A stretch of 64,000 nucleotides of DNA from Alopecurus myosuroides (Eukaryota; Streptophyta; Magnoliopsida; Poales; Poaceae), in contig CM054060.1 in NCBI GenBank assembly GCA_028641055.1, positions 294,445,076 to 294,509,075 of the forward strand, given 5' to 3'. How positions within the stretch are numbered: the stretch's first letter is position 1; every line of letters starts with the position of its first letter. The notes beneath the pieces were generated by a model. It was not told where the DNA came from. It did no database searches and saw only the letters and a list, made by a program, of their open reading frames with translations. The position numbers and the translations under genes are program-made. Positions 1-10,086 of this stretch are shown here, one piece after another.

Positions 1-283
1 ACGATGTTGCTAGGGTTCTTAGATCTCTGCCTGGACTAGACCTGGGGGTCGGTTTATAAAGCACCCGTACCCCCTGGCTTATTCTCCAAGACGCACCCTG
101 AATCCTACCCGGACCCAGCGTACAAACCCTAACTTTCTCCTACCATAACCCACAATCCGGGTTACTGGGCCTACAAGTTCGGGCCTTCACAGGTTTCCTC
201 ATCCTTAGCCAGATCTCGCACAGCACCTTTTGGGCCGGGTTACTCCCGGGAGTTTGGCCTACCGGGTTATCATCCCCCCATCA
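1..283 (-). repeat. Gypsy-1 3' LTR, cut by the window edge
   Basis: On the minus strand it begins TGATGGGG at 283 and continues past position 1. It matches 9503-9785 of the complete LTR base for base by eye. About 196 bp of the 479-bp LTR are missing. A purine-rich stretch ending GGGGACTAC lies just inside (284-293 region, minus strand) and is the likely polypurine tract. Confidence 0.92.
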
Positions 284-662
284 GTAGTCCCCAGAATAGC
301 CTGGGCTTCATGGATACTCCTTTGAAGCGCTTGCTATTCCCTGAAAAGACACCAAACACACAAGTATGTGGAGGCCGAGTTAAGATGCCTTAACAGATAA
401 TTAGGCCTCACTCCATGGTGGCCATATAGTAACCCGGCTCTTTCCCAATTACCTAACTTATTTTTCCAGGTAGAATCCCAAAATGTCAAGATTTCGCACT
501 TGATAACCAACCGAATATCACGGGATGGATCCCTTTCTCTTGTTCATTCAGATCCCCCGTTCCCCATTCAAAGCGCATCTTGCCAAAAAACTCTAACAAA
601 TGGCCGTTACCTTTCCGCAAACCCCGGCTCCCGCTCAGTGAACCGGGCCTGTCCACTCGCCC

Positions 663-670
663 TATAAATA
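663..670 (+). promoter_or_regulatory. TATA box of the antisense gene
   Basis: TATAAATA lies on the plus strand in a GC-rich setting, followed about 30 bp later by a pyrimidine-rich leader (about 700-938) that contains no ATG that I can see. This is the expected arrangement for a plant Pol II promoter serving the spliced gene at 1470-4659. An equivalent TATA box sits at the same relative place in the related element at 33347. Confidence 0.7.
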
Positions 671-1469
671 AGCTCCCTGGGGGGTAACCTGAACCCTAAC
701 GGCTCATTTCCCCCCACTCTGCTTCCTCTCTCCCTCTGAGCTCATCCCGCTGAGCGCCACCACGGGAATCCCGCGCACATCACCGGAGCCCATCGGACGG
801 AGGCTGCGCTCCGCCACCGCTCGCCCCGCGCCGCCGCCGAGACCCGCCGGCGAATCTCCATCCGGCCCATCAAGAACCGCGAAGGGACACCAGAACTGCG
901 CCATTTGCCTCCGCAAGGTTTCACTCAAATCTCCTCTGGTAAGCCTTTCGTGCCCATTAATTTGCCCTTGCAATTTTTGATTTCATCTTAGATTAGATCC
1001 AAATCGACCCGCCCCTGATTCCTTGGCCACGCCGAATTAGATTGCTAGCATTCTCTCCAGCTCGTCTAATAGGTGAACTATGGATTTCAATCCACTCTCC
1101 TACCGCCCGCAAGCATTAATTTTGCCAGAAATCTGAAGATAAGACTCCCAATCGGGGCCCGATCCACTCAAAATTTCCGCCCTGGCCTCAATCACCCGGC
1201 CGGACTTCCCCTTTTTTAGTTCCTTTCATTCGCGCTAAATGCCTGCACAGTCACCCATCGCCCTCAAAAGCTTCTTCAACATTTAGATCCCATAACTTTC
1301 GCCATAATACTTGACACCCGGATAATTTCGAACTTTATTCTGCGAGCTAACACCCGGACTACTCACAGTCTTTCACGTCTCAATGTTACCCGGCCTATAC
1401 TTGGTCGGCTCGCAATTTCCGTATCTTAATCCTCTTATCCTTTTATCTTGTACTTTACAGATCAACCAC

Positions 1470-4400
1470 ATGGCTCCCAAGAAGCAGGGGAAGACTCCAA
1501 CCAAGGCTAAAACCACCAACTCCATATCCGCCAACTGGGCGCGGTCTACAGTCACAAAGGCCAAATTAGAGGAGCTGGTGGAGCTGGGAGTTCTTCCTCC
1601 TCAAGAAGATATCCAGTGGAGGGTGCCGGGTAAGGAGACCCGGCCTACCCCAACAAAAGATGAGGTAATCTGCTTCGTGGAACATGTGACCCGGGGTTTT
1701 CGACCGCCGGGTCACCCTTTTTTCCGTGATGTCCTCAGTCACTACGGCCTTCGCATCTTTGACATCGGACCCAATTCCGTACTAAACATTTCCCACTTTA
1801 TTGTTCTTTCCGAATCCTACCTGTGCACTCCACCAAGTCTAGCTCTTTTTATTGAGCTTTTTCAATGCAAACCGTGCCGCGAAAGCGGTGACGGGGCGCT
1901 TCTCTCTTGCGGCGGGGTTTCTATCCAGCGCCGCAAGAACTCTCTGATGCCACCCCTCACCCTTAATTCCCATGTCAAGCACTGGCAGCTCTCATACTTC
2001 TACTGCCAAGACACTTCCCCACCCGGCCAAAAGAAACTGCCGGGTTATTCGGAGGGTCTTCTTGACATTTCTGATAAGTTTAGTGCCTTCGCCCCTGACT
2101 CGGACAGGGAGGCCATTCAACCCCTACTAGCCAAAATCGCCACTCTCACAGCCCAAGGCCTCATCGGGCTCAACCTGGTGAAGACTTGGGTCGACTTCAG
2201 GATCCAGCCCAATTCTATCCGCACAAAGTTGATGTGCGAGTATTCAGAGGAACCTTCAGACCTGCTCCGATACTCCGACAACATCTTCGCGGCTGGCGAC
2301 ACTCATAAAACCATCAAGGGCTTTTTGACAGAAAAGCTCGAGGTAATCCGGAACATATCCGGGTTAGAACCCTTTACACTTGAGAACCCAGCCCCCAAGG
2401 TAAAAACCCGACTCTGACGCCTTTACCTTCATTCTTTCCACTTGATACAGTTGATAACCCTTGCACTAACACCTTGCAGGCTGATGATGCTTTTTGGAAA
2501 ACCAACACCTCCCCCAGCTCCGAAAGTCCAGAGGAGCAGGAAACTATTAACTCGGACGAAGGTACTTTCCGGATTTTACTTGGCTCCTTCGGGCTCACCG
2601 TAATCCCTTCATTTCCAACCATAACTTTGATGATGTCCAGAACAAGAAGATGACGAGGAAGAAAACTCCGATGGCAAAGTAGAATCTGCCAGCGACGAGG
2701 AGGAACTGGAGCCGACAGTCAAGGTCGGATCCAAAAGAAAGACTCAAGAGGCCACCTCCAAGGTTCCATATCTCCTCCTCTCCTTCAACTCACATTATTT
2801 TGATGATATACTTGAGCTATCTTGACGTTATCCCACTGGCCGTTCTTGAAGGAATCGCCCGTGCCCAAGCGTAGGTCAACTCGAAATCACCCGGGTGATG
2901 AAGCCCTTAACCCGGGTATTACATCGACCCCCCCCCCCCGCGGCGGGCTGGTAATTACCCTATCTTTTCTGGGTCAAGACATTCTCTTTAAACCATTCCC
3001 ATATGACATCTAACTTGATAATTTCCAGCTTCTCCCGAGTCCAGCGATGGATTTCCTTGTGACTTTGCGGTGAATACCGGGTAAGATCCCTTTCCTGATG
3101 CTCCACCATATTTCATCACCCTTTCTTGACTGTGTATTTAACTACTGACTGACCACACCTTATAGGGCCACGGTCGTTGTCAGCGATCAAGAGGAAGCGG
3201 AGACCGAGGGCCCGGGTAAGGGGAGCCCGGCTGATAAGACTACAGCCGCGTCCAGCGCTGAAAAACAAGCGTCGCCGCCAAACCCGGACACGCAAGGAGC
3301 CGAGTATCCAATTGCTTCTCATGCAAGCAAGAAGAACAAAACCACCGTCTTGGGTGAAGAAGAAGGAGCGTCGGATTCCGACACACAGATGACCCGGGTT
3401 CCGCCTCCTACTAAGAAGAAAGCTCCTTCCCGGAATTTCCAAGGCCCCGGGTTTTCTGATACGAGTAAAGATACTTTTGATCAGTTGATGAACACTCTCC
3501 TTACTATGAAGGCTTCAGAGAGCCAGATCTTGGAGCGCATGGCTGCAGAGCATCAGGTAAGGACACTTTGTATCTCATATTGCATACCTAGTCCCCAAGT
3601 CCCAAGTATGACTTGCAAAAGTGATGCTTGGTACTTTACACCACATTCGGCTTTCCATACAATCCAACTAATACTTGCATTCCTTGCTACTTACAGGCAC
3701 AGATAACCCGGTCTGATGAAACTTTACTGAGGACCGAGCAACTTCTTCTTGCCGAGATGAAACGAAGGGAAATCCTTGAGGATGACATGAAAACCTTGAA
3801 GAAAGATGTGTCCAAATACAAGAAGAAGTGCAATGCCGCTCAGACCGAACTGAAGAAACTATCGGACCAGGTTTCCGATACTTATCAGCTCTTGCTCAGT
3901 AAGTTTTCTGCTGCTGATTGGCTTCATGTCTTTAATTTATTATAACAGACTCGGGATTACTGATACGCTCCTTCTTTTGTTACGACTGCAGGTGCCAACC
4001 TTGCGGCCCCAGAGGAAAATGCCATTACCAAGGCTAAAACCCTCAAGACTGTACTCCGGACTTTCTTTGCCGGCACAAAATTCATATTGGATGCTGTGAA
4101 GTGGCCTACGGAAGTATATCCGGGTGAAGAGAATCTCGTTCAAGCCTGTTCTACTGTGCCTGGGTGGATTGAGATCTGGAAACGCTCATCATGCCGAATT
4201 GGAATGACCCGGGCTTTTACTCTGGCCAAGGCTTTCTTTCCAAAGCTTGACCCGGTAAAGGTAACCTCCGGGTTTCCCGAATTCAAGGCTGACGGTTCCA
4301 AATTTACACCCAAGGATTTCAAAGCCATACAAGCCGCAGTGCGCCCCTCAGCTACCGCCTTGGCCGATAGCTTGGATCTAAATACGATTATGAGTGCATA

Positions 4401-4659
4401 TGACGCTGATGGCAAAGTTATTACGGAGGATGCGCCCCCTCCTTTTGATATCTTGGAGAAGTGGGTTTCTAGCTCGGCCAGGAAGAGGGAAGCGACTGCG
4501 AAGAGGGAGGCCGAGTTAAAATCGGGCCCGTCTGCCTCTACACCAGCCGTCCTTCCACCAGTCCGCCCTGATGCAATGAGTCCGGGTAAGGGTGCCAGGA
4601 AGGCTAAGCAGCAAACCCAGGACTCAGACCCGGAAGGCCGTACTCAGGAGGCCGAATAG
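1470..4659 (+). CDS. Antisense spliced gene, putative plant transposon-type protein (Transposase_28-like N-terminus)
   Basis: A non-coding first exon (about 695-938) ends at a GT donor. Coding exons, by GT-AG sites with the phase kept at every join, are 1461-2399 (ATG at 1470), 2480-2561, 2641-2762, 2852-2915, 3029-3080, 3166-3556, 3697-3898 and 3992-4659 (TAG stop). The total is 836 codons, and introns are 79-140 nt as usual in plants. The N-terminal 280 residues resemble the 'putative gypsy-type transposon' family (Pfam Transposase_28), with a GVLPP start and an F-RPPGHPF-like segment. The middle is acidic and low complexity, rich in Glu, Asp, Lys and Ser. Exons 7-8 encode a Lys/Glu-rich probable coiled coil, and the tail is basic with an acidic end. 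No catalytic motif is visible and the function is unknown. The gene runs opposite to gag-pro. Extra antisense ORFs are known in Tat-lineage elements; an intact multi-exon one is notable. The third intron acceptor (ttgaag) is the weakest site. Confidence 0.85.
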
Positions 4660-5711
4660 GGCCGTATTATCATAATACCTTGTAATGCTTTGTAATCACA
4701 CTGTTATGCTTTTGATGGTGCGCCTGTGCACCCCTGATACTGATGTCGTACCTTGTAACGTACTTTTTAGCCCGTGATGTACTTTGCGGCTTTTCTGGTC
4801 TTTTGATAACCGTATTGCTTGCCTATTCTTTGAACTTTTTCTCGATACCCAATTCTCTATTTTGGCTCCCTTCGGAAGACTCGGTTTTCCGAGTACCAGG
4901 GGCTTTGATACGTGGACTTTTTCTTTAAGTCCCCAAGACTCGGATGGTGAGGTTTTTCGAACTGCGATAGCCAAGTAGTTTGTTTCTGTTTCGAAGTCCC
5001 CCAGTCCCCATGACCCAAAGTCCGAGTCATGGGGGTGTGGCCTTTCTCAGAGAACAAATTATTTTTTACCGAGTCGCAAGCCTAAAGCCATTCCGTGTGA
5101 ATACTGAAGTTATGCTTGATAATTGTTGAGTTTCCGGCTTTTAGCCTTGTACTCTGCATAAACTTGTGGTTTAGATGACCCTTTTGACTATCTTGTACTG
5201 TAAGCCGGCTTTCGCGTGGATACCATGTTGTTACATCCATACGAGAACAGTGTCAGGCAAGTCCCATTGGGCTTCATGGCTGATTGTAATCGTAAGCGAA
5301 CGAATCATGCCACTTTAGTGCGAGTCACATCGAGCTTAAGTAAGAAAAGTCAAGAAAATTTGGCTCCTTTGTCCAGTTATAAGATTGCAGCCGTACTCGT
5401 TTGCGAATAATCGGCCCTTATAACTTATAGGCATCAAGGCCGGGTCTTTCGGGTTAGTGGTTGGTCACTTGAGCAACCAACCCCCAAGACCTACATGCAC
5501 TTGATGCTTTTAATGATACTGAATTACTGATGTCGCATGGATATTACTTACTTGTAATCAGGATGTAATGATATAGGACTTGATAACCATCTCTTTATTG
5601 ATACTAGAAATTTTGGATCAGCAGGCCGCCTCATTAAAAACCTTCCAGTCCCCTTAGGTACCCTGGGTAGGAAAAGAGCGCGTCTGAAACCTGCTGCCCG
5701 TTACATTATTT
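4660..5711. other. Convergent 3' region between antisense gene and gag-pro, with a hairpin
   Basis: No ORF of substance. It holds the 3' UTR of the antisense gene and the end of the sense coding region, so two transcripts converge here. A perfect 9-bp inverted repeat (CCCCATGAC at 5006-5014, GTCATGGGG at 5026-5034, 11-nt loop) lies between them and could be an RNA hairpin on either strand. Two CCCC(C)A-rich short tracts flank it. Nothing else is recognised. Confidence 0.5.
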
Positions 5712-8700
5712 TTAGTTCTTCATAAGCACTGGTCCCGGTCTGGCTTGACCAATGCACATTCTCCATATGTTCGACCTTTTCCTGATGAGTACCGGGTTTG
5801 CTAGCCAACCCGGGTGGGGTGTTCCCATGACTTGGCTGGTTGTGAGCGGCCGTGTAGCTTCTTCCTTTACGGCGGATTGCTTGGGGGAATCATCCTCGAT
5901 TAAGGCCACCATTTTAGCATCTTGCGTTACCTTGGATTTTGTTCTTTCACCTTCAGTACTCGGCCTTTTTGATGTGGCTCTATCCTCCGGGTCTGCTTGA
6001 GACCGGTAATGCTTGAGTTCTTCTTTTCTACAGGCCTGCTCGGCCATTGCTGCATCTCCTTCGTCGCATTCAGCCGCTATGTCTCGATTTCCATGTATGG
6101 TAATGGTCTTCTTGGGACCCGGGATTTTTAGCTGTAGATATACGTAACACGGCCTAGCCATGAATTTGGCGTAAGCCGGCCTTCCAAATAGCGCGTGATA
6201 AGGGCTGCGCAATTTCACTACCTCAAAGGTAAGCCACTCGATTCGATAGTTATCCTTTGACTCTCCAAAGGCTACTTCCAATGCGATTTTTCCCTCGGGG
6301 CATGCTGAATGACCCGGCACTATCCCGTGAAAAACTGTTGAGCTTTTTTGCAGCTGAGATTCCTTGAGACCCATGCGTAGGAAGGTTTCCCAATACAGTA
6401 TATTGATGCTGCTTCCACCATCCATTAAAACCTTTTTCAGTTCGTACCCATTGACTTGCGGTGCGACTACTAGTGCCAAGACTCCTGGGTGTTCCACTCT
6501 TTCCGGGTGATCCCTTCTGCTCCATGTTACCTCCTGTTCTGACCATCTCAAGTATCTCGGGACGGCTAACGAAACTGAGTTGACCGCTTGCTTCAGTATC
6601 TTTTTGTCCTTGTTAGAGCCTCCTGTGGTATGCACATGATATTGACCCAATTGTTTGGGGTTAGCCTGGAAACCTCCTGCCCCCCCTTGGTTATTACTTT
6701 GATTTCCAGCCGCCGGGTTACCAGCTGGGGGTGGGCCGTTGCCCGGGTTTGCCCCTGGACCCGGTCCTCCTCCCCGTCCTGCACCTCGCATAGCTCTGTG
6801 CACTTCCTCATTTTTCCATCTTTGTAAATCGGCGCACTGTTCTAGGGAGTGGTTAGCTGGCCTGCCATTCCTGCTGTGCTTCGGACATGCCATCCTGAAT
6901 ATGTCCCAATTGTTACCCGGCCTTGGTGGACCTTGATAATTTCCTCCATTGTGGTTACCTCCGTTGAAATTTCCTTCTGCTCTTGGCCTCGAAGACCCGG
7001 CTTCTGTGTTGGCGACAAACTCGGAGCCTCCTTCGAAAGGGCGCTTGTTCTGGCTATTTCCATTGTTACCTGATGCTGATCCGTTGCCGGTTCTTCCATT
7101 ACCGCTTGTGTTTGCTTTTGCCTTCTTGTCATCAGCTTCTTCTTCTGTAGTATCTGTCGCAGCGTGTTTGTTGCACGCATCCATCAATTCTCCCATTGTG
7201 ACTTCCGACGCATTTCGACTGGACTTCATGCGAGTTAACTTTTGTACTAAAGGTATATACTTGCACGTTTTTGCCATGGCCTGTAGTGCATCCTTGGGCT
7301 GGATATCCGTGGATGAGTGAAGTATCTCCATAACCCGGCGCACCCAACTACGCGCCGATTCTCCCTTCTTCTGGACACATCGCTCTAGATCATCAATAGT
7401 GAATAATTTCCTGCAGGTCCCGTGAAAGTGTTTGACAAACGCGGTCTTCAATTCCTCCCAAGACTTGATCGATCCCTCTGGTAAATTGGTGAACCACAAT
7501 TTTGCTGCTCCTTCCGACATCATCAGGTACATGAATTTGGCTTGGAGGTTCTCGGACGCGTTGCGAATTGACATCGCCATCTCGTAACTGCCTAGCCATG
7601 TTTCGGGATCCATAGTTGGCTCATAATTCACTACTTTCCCTGGCTCTTTGAATTTTTCCGGGTAAGGTTCAGCTCTAATATTGTCCGAGAGACACTTGGG
7701 TCCCGCAAGAACGGTTGAAGCCGGCCTTGCTCTAGAAACGTGTGATGCCGCGGGGGGCGCGGCTGGGCGCGGTGCTGCGGGAGGTCCATGCGCTGCAGAC
7801 CCGGCCGCGGCCCTCCGAGCCCTAGAACTGTCCACGACGGCCTGTGCTGCTGATGCTGCCTGAGCGCGGGGAGGAGGCGGCATTTGCTGCTGCTCTTCCC
7901 TCCGCCGCGCTGAACTTGTTTGGATATTCCCTTGCTGCTGACTGACGTATGGCGTCCCGTGCATACCGCTTTTGTGATCCGGGTAATTGGCTTGCTGTGC
8001 CACCGCAGTGTGCAACAGCTCGATGGCTTGCCGAGTCTTCTCTGCATGGGGCGACTCTCCCACAGGGATTTGATTCAATGCGAGTGTCGCTGCATATACG
8101 TTGTCCATAGGATTGTTGTAGTGGCCGGCTGGTGTGCGGAATCGTGATGGTGGCGGCGGCAGTAGATCGTTGCCGGTTGTGACTCTAGTTTGTGGTGGGG
8201 GTAACCCGGTCCGTTCATTCGCCGGATGTGTCGCTGCTGTCACCTGTTGGGGTGCGGTTCCCTGGTTCACCACTGGTATCGGCTGGTCCTGAGGTGTAAC
8301 GAATAAATTAGCCGGATTAATAACCCCGCCAGTTGCTGGTAACCTGGTGTGGTGCCTTTGATGTATTCTGGACGTTTCCTCTCGAAGCCGGGTTTCCAAC
8401 GCATCTAGCTCGCGCCGTCGTGTGGCCATCCCTTGCTTTTCTGCCTCTACCTGCCTTCTTTGCTGTTCCAGCGCACGACGCGCCACATCCAGATCCCTGA
8501 CGCGTTCCGCTGCGTTTTCCGGAGTGATAACCGTTGCGAGAACCGTGGGGTCTAGAATCAGATTGTTATCGAATAGGGCCGGGTGGCACGGGTTCGAAGG
8601 ACCCGCCCCTGGTGTCCGGTTTTCTAAGAATCCGAACGTGTTTGCATGCAACTCCTCATCCGCTGCTCTGCTGGTTACTGATGCCGACTCTCCATCAACC

Positions 8701-9242
8701 CGGGTCAAGACCGGGTCTCTGTTAACCGCGCCCTGTTGCTGGGCCACTGCCTGAGCCGCCCCGACTGATGCCGCGGTTGTGTTTCCTTGGTTGGCCGCGG
8801 GGGCCGCATAGACTGCAACTCGGCGTACGATATCCGGTGTAAATTCAGGTTGTTCTTCCTCACCGTTCTCCTCATACCGGTTTTCCAGTAGATCCAGGAT
8901 AGACCCGGTATCATCTTCTCCTTGGGCCCGGTCGCGTGGGGTCCATGCCGGCTCCTCCGGCTGTTCCCACTCCGCGATGGGTTCTTCTGCCGGATATGTC
9001 GTTCCAGTCGATTCTTCATCATCTGATCGGATAGACGTGGCTTTTCCTGGCATAGAATCAGATCCAACGTTGTCAGGGATCGAATTGGAAGCACATACCA
9101 TACCGATGAAGACGCTGATCCGGCCGATTGTCACGACGGATCCGGTTTCGAGGTGATCCGACTCCGGCCCCCAGCCGGAATCGTCCACCACCTTTTCTCC
9201 TTCGTGGTCGATGTAGATTTCGCCGATGACAAGATTCTCCAT
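5712..9242 (-). CDS. Gag-protease polyprotein with a stub of reverse transcriptase
   Basis: An uninterrupted frame of about 1176 codons. The frame is open further upstream into the LTR but only through non-ATG codons; the ATG at 9242, 45 bp inside the PBS, is the likely start. The order is: Pro/Gln/Ala-rich N-terminal half with a charged helical segment; the retrotransposon gag core at roughly 7690-7200 (conserved SWEELKTAFVKHF block); a Gly/Asn-rich linker; a CPKH...HSLEQC knuckle-like cluster near 6870; and a retroviral-type aspartic protease around 6500-6200 with LMDGGSSINILY. It ends with a GWLANPVL segment typical of the start of Gypsy RT and then stops. The protein could form particles and mature itself but cannot copy or integrate DNA. 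Truncation at the protease/RT boundary looks like a stable family feature rather than recent decay, because the rest of the frame is intact. Confidence 0.88.
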   Translation of the reverse strand: MENLVIGEIYIDHEGEKVVDDSGWGPESDHLETGSVVTIGRISVFIGMVCASNSIPDNVGSDSMPGKATSIRSDDEESTGTTYPAEEPIAEWEQPEEPAWTPRDRAQGEDDTGSILDLLENRYEENGEEEQPEFTPDIVRRVAVYAAPAANQGNTTAASVGAAQAVAQQQGAVNRDPVLTRVDGESASVTSRAADEELHANTFGFLENRTPGAGPSNPCHPALFDNNLILDPTVLATVITPENAAERVRDLDVARRALEQQRRQVEAEKQGMATRRRELDALETRLREETSRIHQRHHTRLPATGGVINPANLFVTPQDQPIPVVNQGTAPQQVTAATHPANERTGLPPPQTRVTTGNDLLPPPPSRFRTPAGHYNNPMDNVYAATLALNQIPVGESPHAEKTRQAIELLHTAVAQQANYPDHKSGMHGTPYVSQQQGNIQTSSARRREEQQQMPPPPRAQAASAAQAVVDSSRARRAAAGSAAHGPPAAPRPAAPPAASHVSRARPASTVLAGPKCLSDNIRAEPYPEKFKEPGKVVNYEPTMDPETWLGSYEMAMSIRNASENLQAKFMYLMMSEGAAKLWFTNLPEGSIKSWEELKTAFVKHFHGTCRKLFTIDDLERCVQKKGESARSWVRRVMEILHSSTDIQPKDALQAMAKTCKYIPLVQKLTRMKSSRNASEVTMGELMDACNKHAATDTTEEEADDKKAKANTSGNGRTGNGSASGNNGNSQNKRPFEGGSEFVANTEAGSSRPRAEGNFNGGNHNGGNYQGPPRPGNNWDIFRMACPKHSRNGRPANHSLEQCADLQRWKNEEVHRAMRGAGRGGGPGPGANPGNGPPPAGNPAAGNQSNNQGGAGGFQANPKQLGQYHVHTTGGSNKDKKILKQAVNSVSLAVPRYLRWSEQEVTWSRRDHPERVEHPGVLALVVAPQVNGYELKKVLMDGGSSINILYWETFLRMGLKESQLQKSSTVFHGIVPGHSACPEGKIALEVAFGESKDNYRIEWLTFEVVKLRSPYHALFGRPAYAKFMARPCYVYLQLKIPGPKKTITIHGNRDIAAECDEGDAAMAEQACRKEELKHYRSQADPEDRATSKRPSTEGERTKSKVTQDAKMVALIEDDSPKQSAVKEEATRPLTTSQVMGTPHPGWLANPVLIRKRSNIWRMCIGQARPGPVLMKN

Positions 9243-9286
9243 GCCCTTCCGAGCTTCTCCCGTGATGTAAACACCTTTGGACGCAG

Positions 9287-9305
9287 GCCCCACGGTGGGC
9301 GCCAA
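9287..9305 (-). other. Gypsy-1 primer-binding site
   Basis: Immediately inside the 5' LTR the minus strand reads TTGGCGCCCACCGTGGGGC, the TGGCGCC-type tRNA primer site common in Tat/Athila Gypsy elements of grasses. Confidence 0.8.
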
Positions 9306-9306
9306 C

Positions 9307-9785
9307 TGTCGTGGGATAATCACGGCAGATGTTACCGGGGGTAACTGATCTTGGGGCAAGACGACACAGGTATTTGGGAGAGGGTTTAGCTCAGAGGAAA
9401 ACATGGTGCAATTCGATATGGTAGCCGGCAATCAAAGTCGCCGAGTCTCCGATCTTGATATAATAACTCAACTCTGGGATTACACTTGATGCTCGATATC
9501 ACACGATGTTGCTAGGGTTCTTAGATCTCTGCCTGGACTAGACCTGGGGGTCGGTTTATAAAGCACCCGTACCCCCTGGCTTATTCTCCAAGACGCACCC
9601 TGAATCCTACCCGGACCCAGCGTACAAACCCTAACTTTCTCCTACCATAACCCACAATCCGGGTTACTGGGCCTACAAGTTCGGGCCTTCACAGGTTTCC
9701 TCATCCTTAGCCAGATCTCGCACAGCACCTTTTGGGCCGGGTTACTCCCGGGAGTTTGGCCTACCGGGTTATCATCCCCCCATCA
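9307..9785 (-). repeat. Gypsy-1 5' LTR (479 bp)
   Basis: On the minus strand it starts TGATGGGG (9785) and ends CACGACA (9307). A TTTATAAA box at 9555-9562 is the likely promoter for the gag-pro transcript. Bases 9503-9785 are identical to 1-283. Confidence 0.92.
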
Positions 9786-10086
9786 GAATGCTTATCGCCA
9801 TGATTGATTGTTGAATGTGGACATTCCATGATGCTGTATAGTTTGTAAAAACTGTTGTAAGGTGTGTAACCTTGTGTGTATAAATTTTCTTGTGATGCTT
9901 AGTTGTAGGCGTAGCCCCCGTGTGTTTATGGGGTGTGTACCTGTAACTATTTAGCATGTAAGAATAAATAATCTTCGAGTAAATATGATTGAGAAACCAT
10001 GTATTTTATTGCTATGACTGAGAAGTCATGTATTCGGGCTACAGGAGTGGCTAGTATAGCCTTATTTATTGTGAGAACATGTAAAT

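Larger units (their letters stand above)
1..9785 (-). mobile_element. Gypsy-1: non-autonomous Tat-like Ty3/Gypsy LTR retrotransposon with antisense gene
   Basis: The first 283 bases are repeated without a visible difference at 9503-9785, giving two LTRs in the same orientation. Reading the minus strand, the element runs 5' LTR (9785 to 9307), primer-binding site, gag-protease ORF, a non-coding gap, an antisense gene, and the 3' LTR that starts at 283 and leaves the window. Only about 30 residues of reverse transcriptase follow the protease; there is no RNase H or integrase. The flank after 9785 is gaatg, the probable right copy of the 5-bp target duplication; the left copy is outside. Identical LTRs and intact ORFs indicate a recent insertion, which must have used enzymes from another element. 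It lies in the region between the pol gene and the 3' LTR of Gypsy-2. The Tat assignment is inferred from the PBS, the DGGSS-type protease and the antisense extra gene. Confidence 0.88.

Noticed and set aside
5712..9431. Start of the gag-pro frame at 9431 inside the LTR
   Set aside because: The first codon there is TTG, and the region is LTR and primer site; the ATG at 9242 is preferred.
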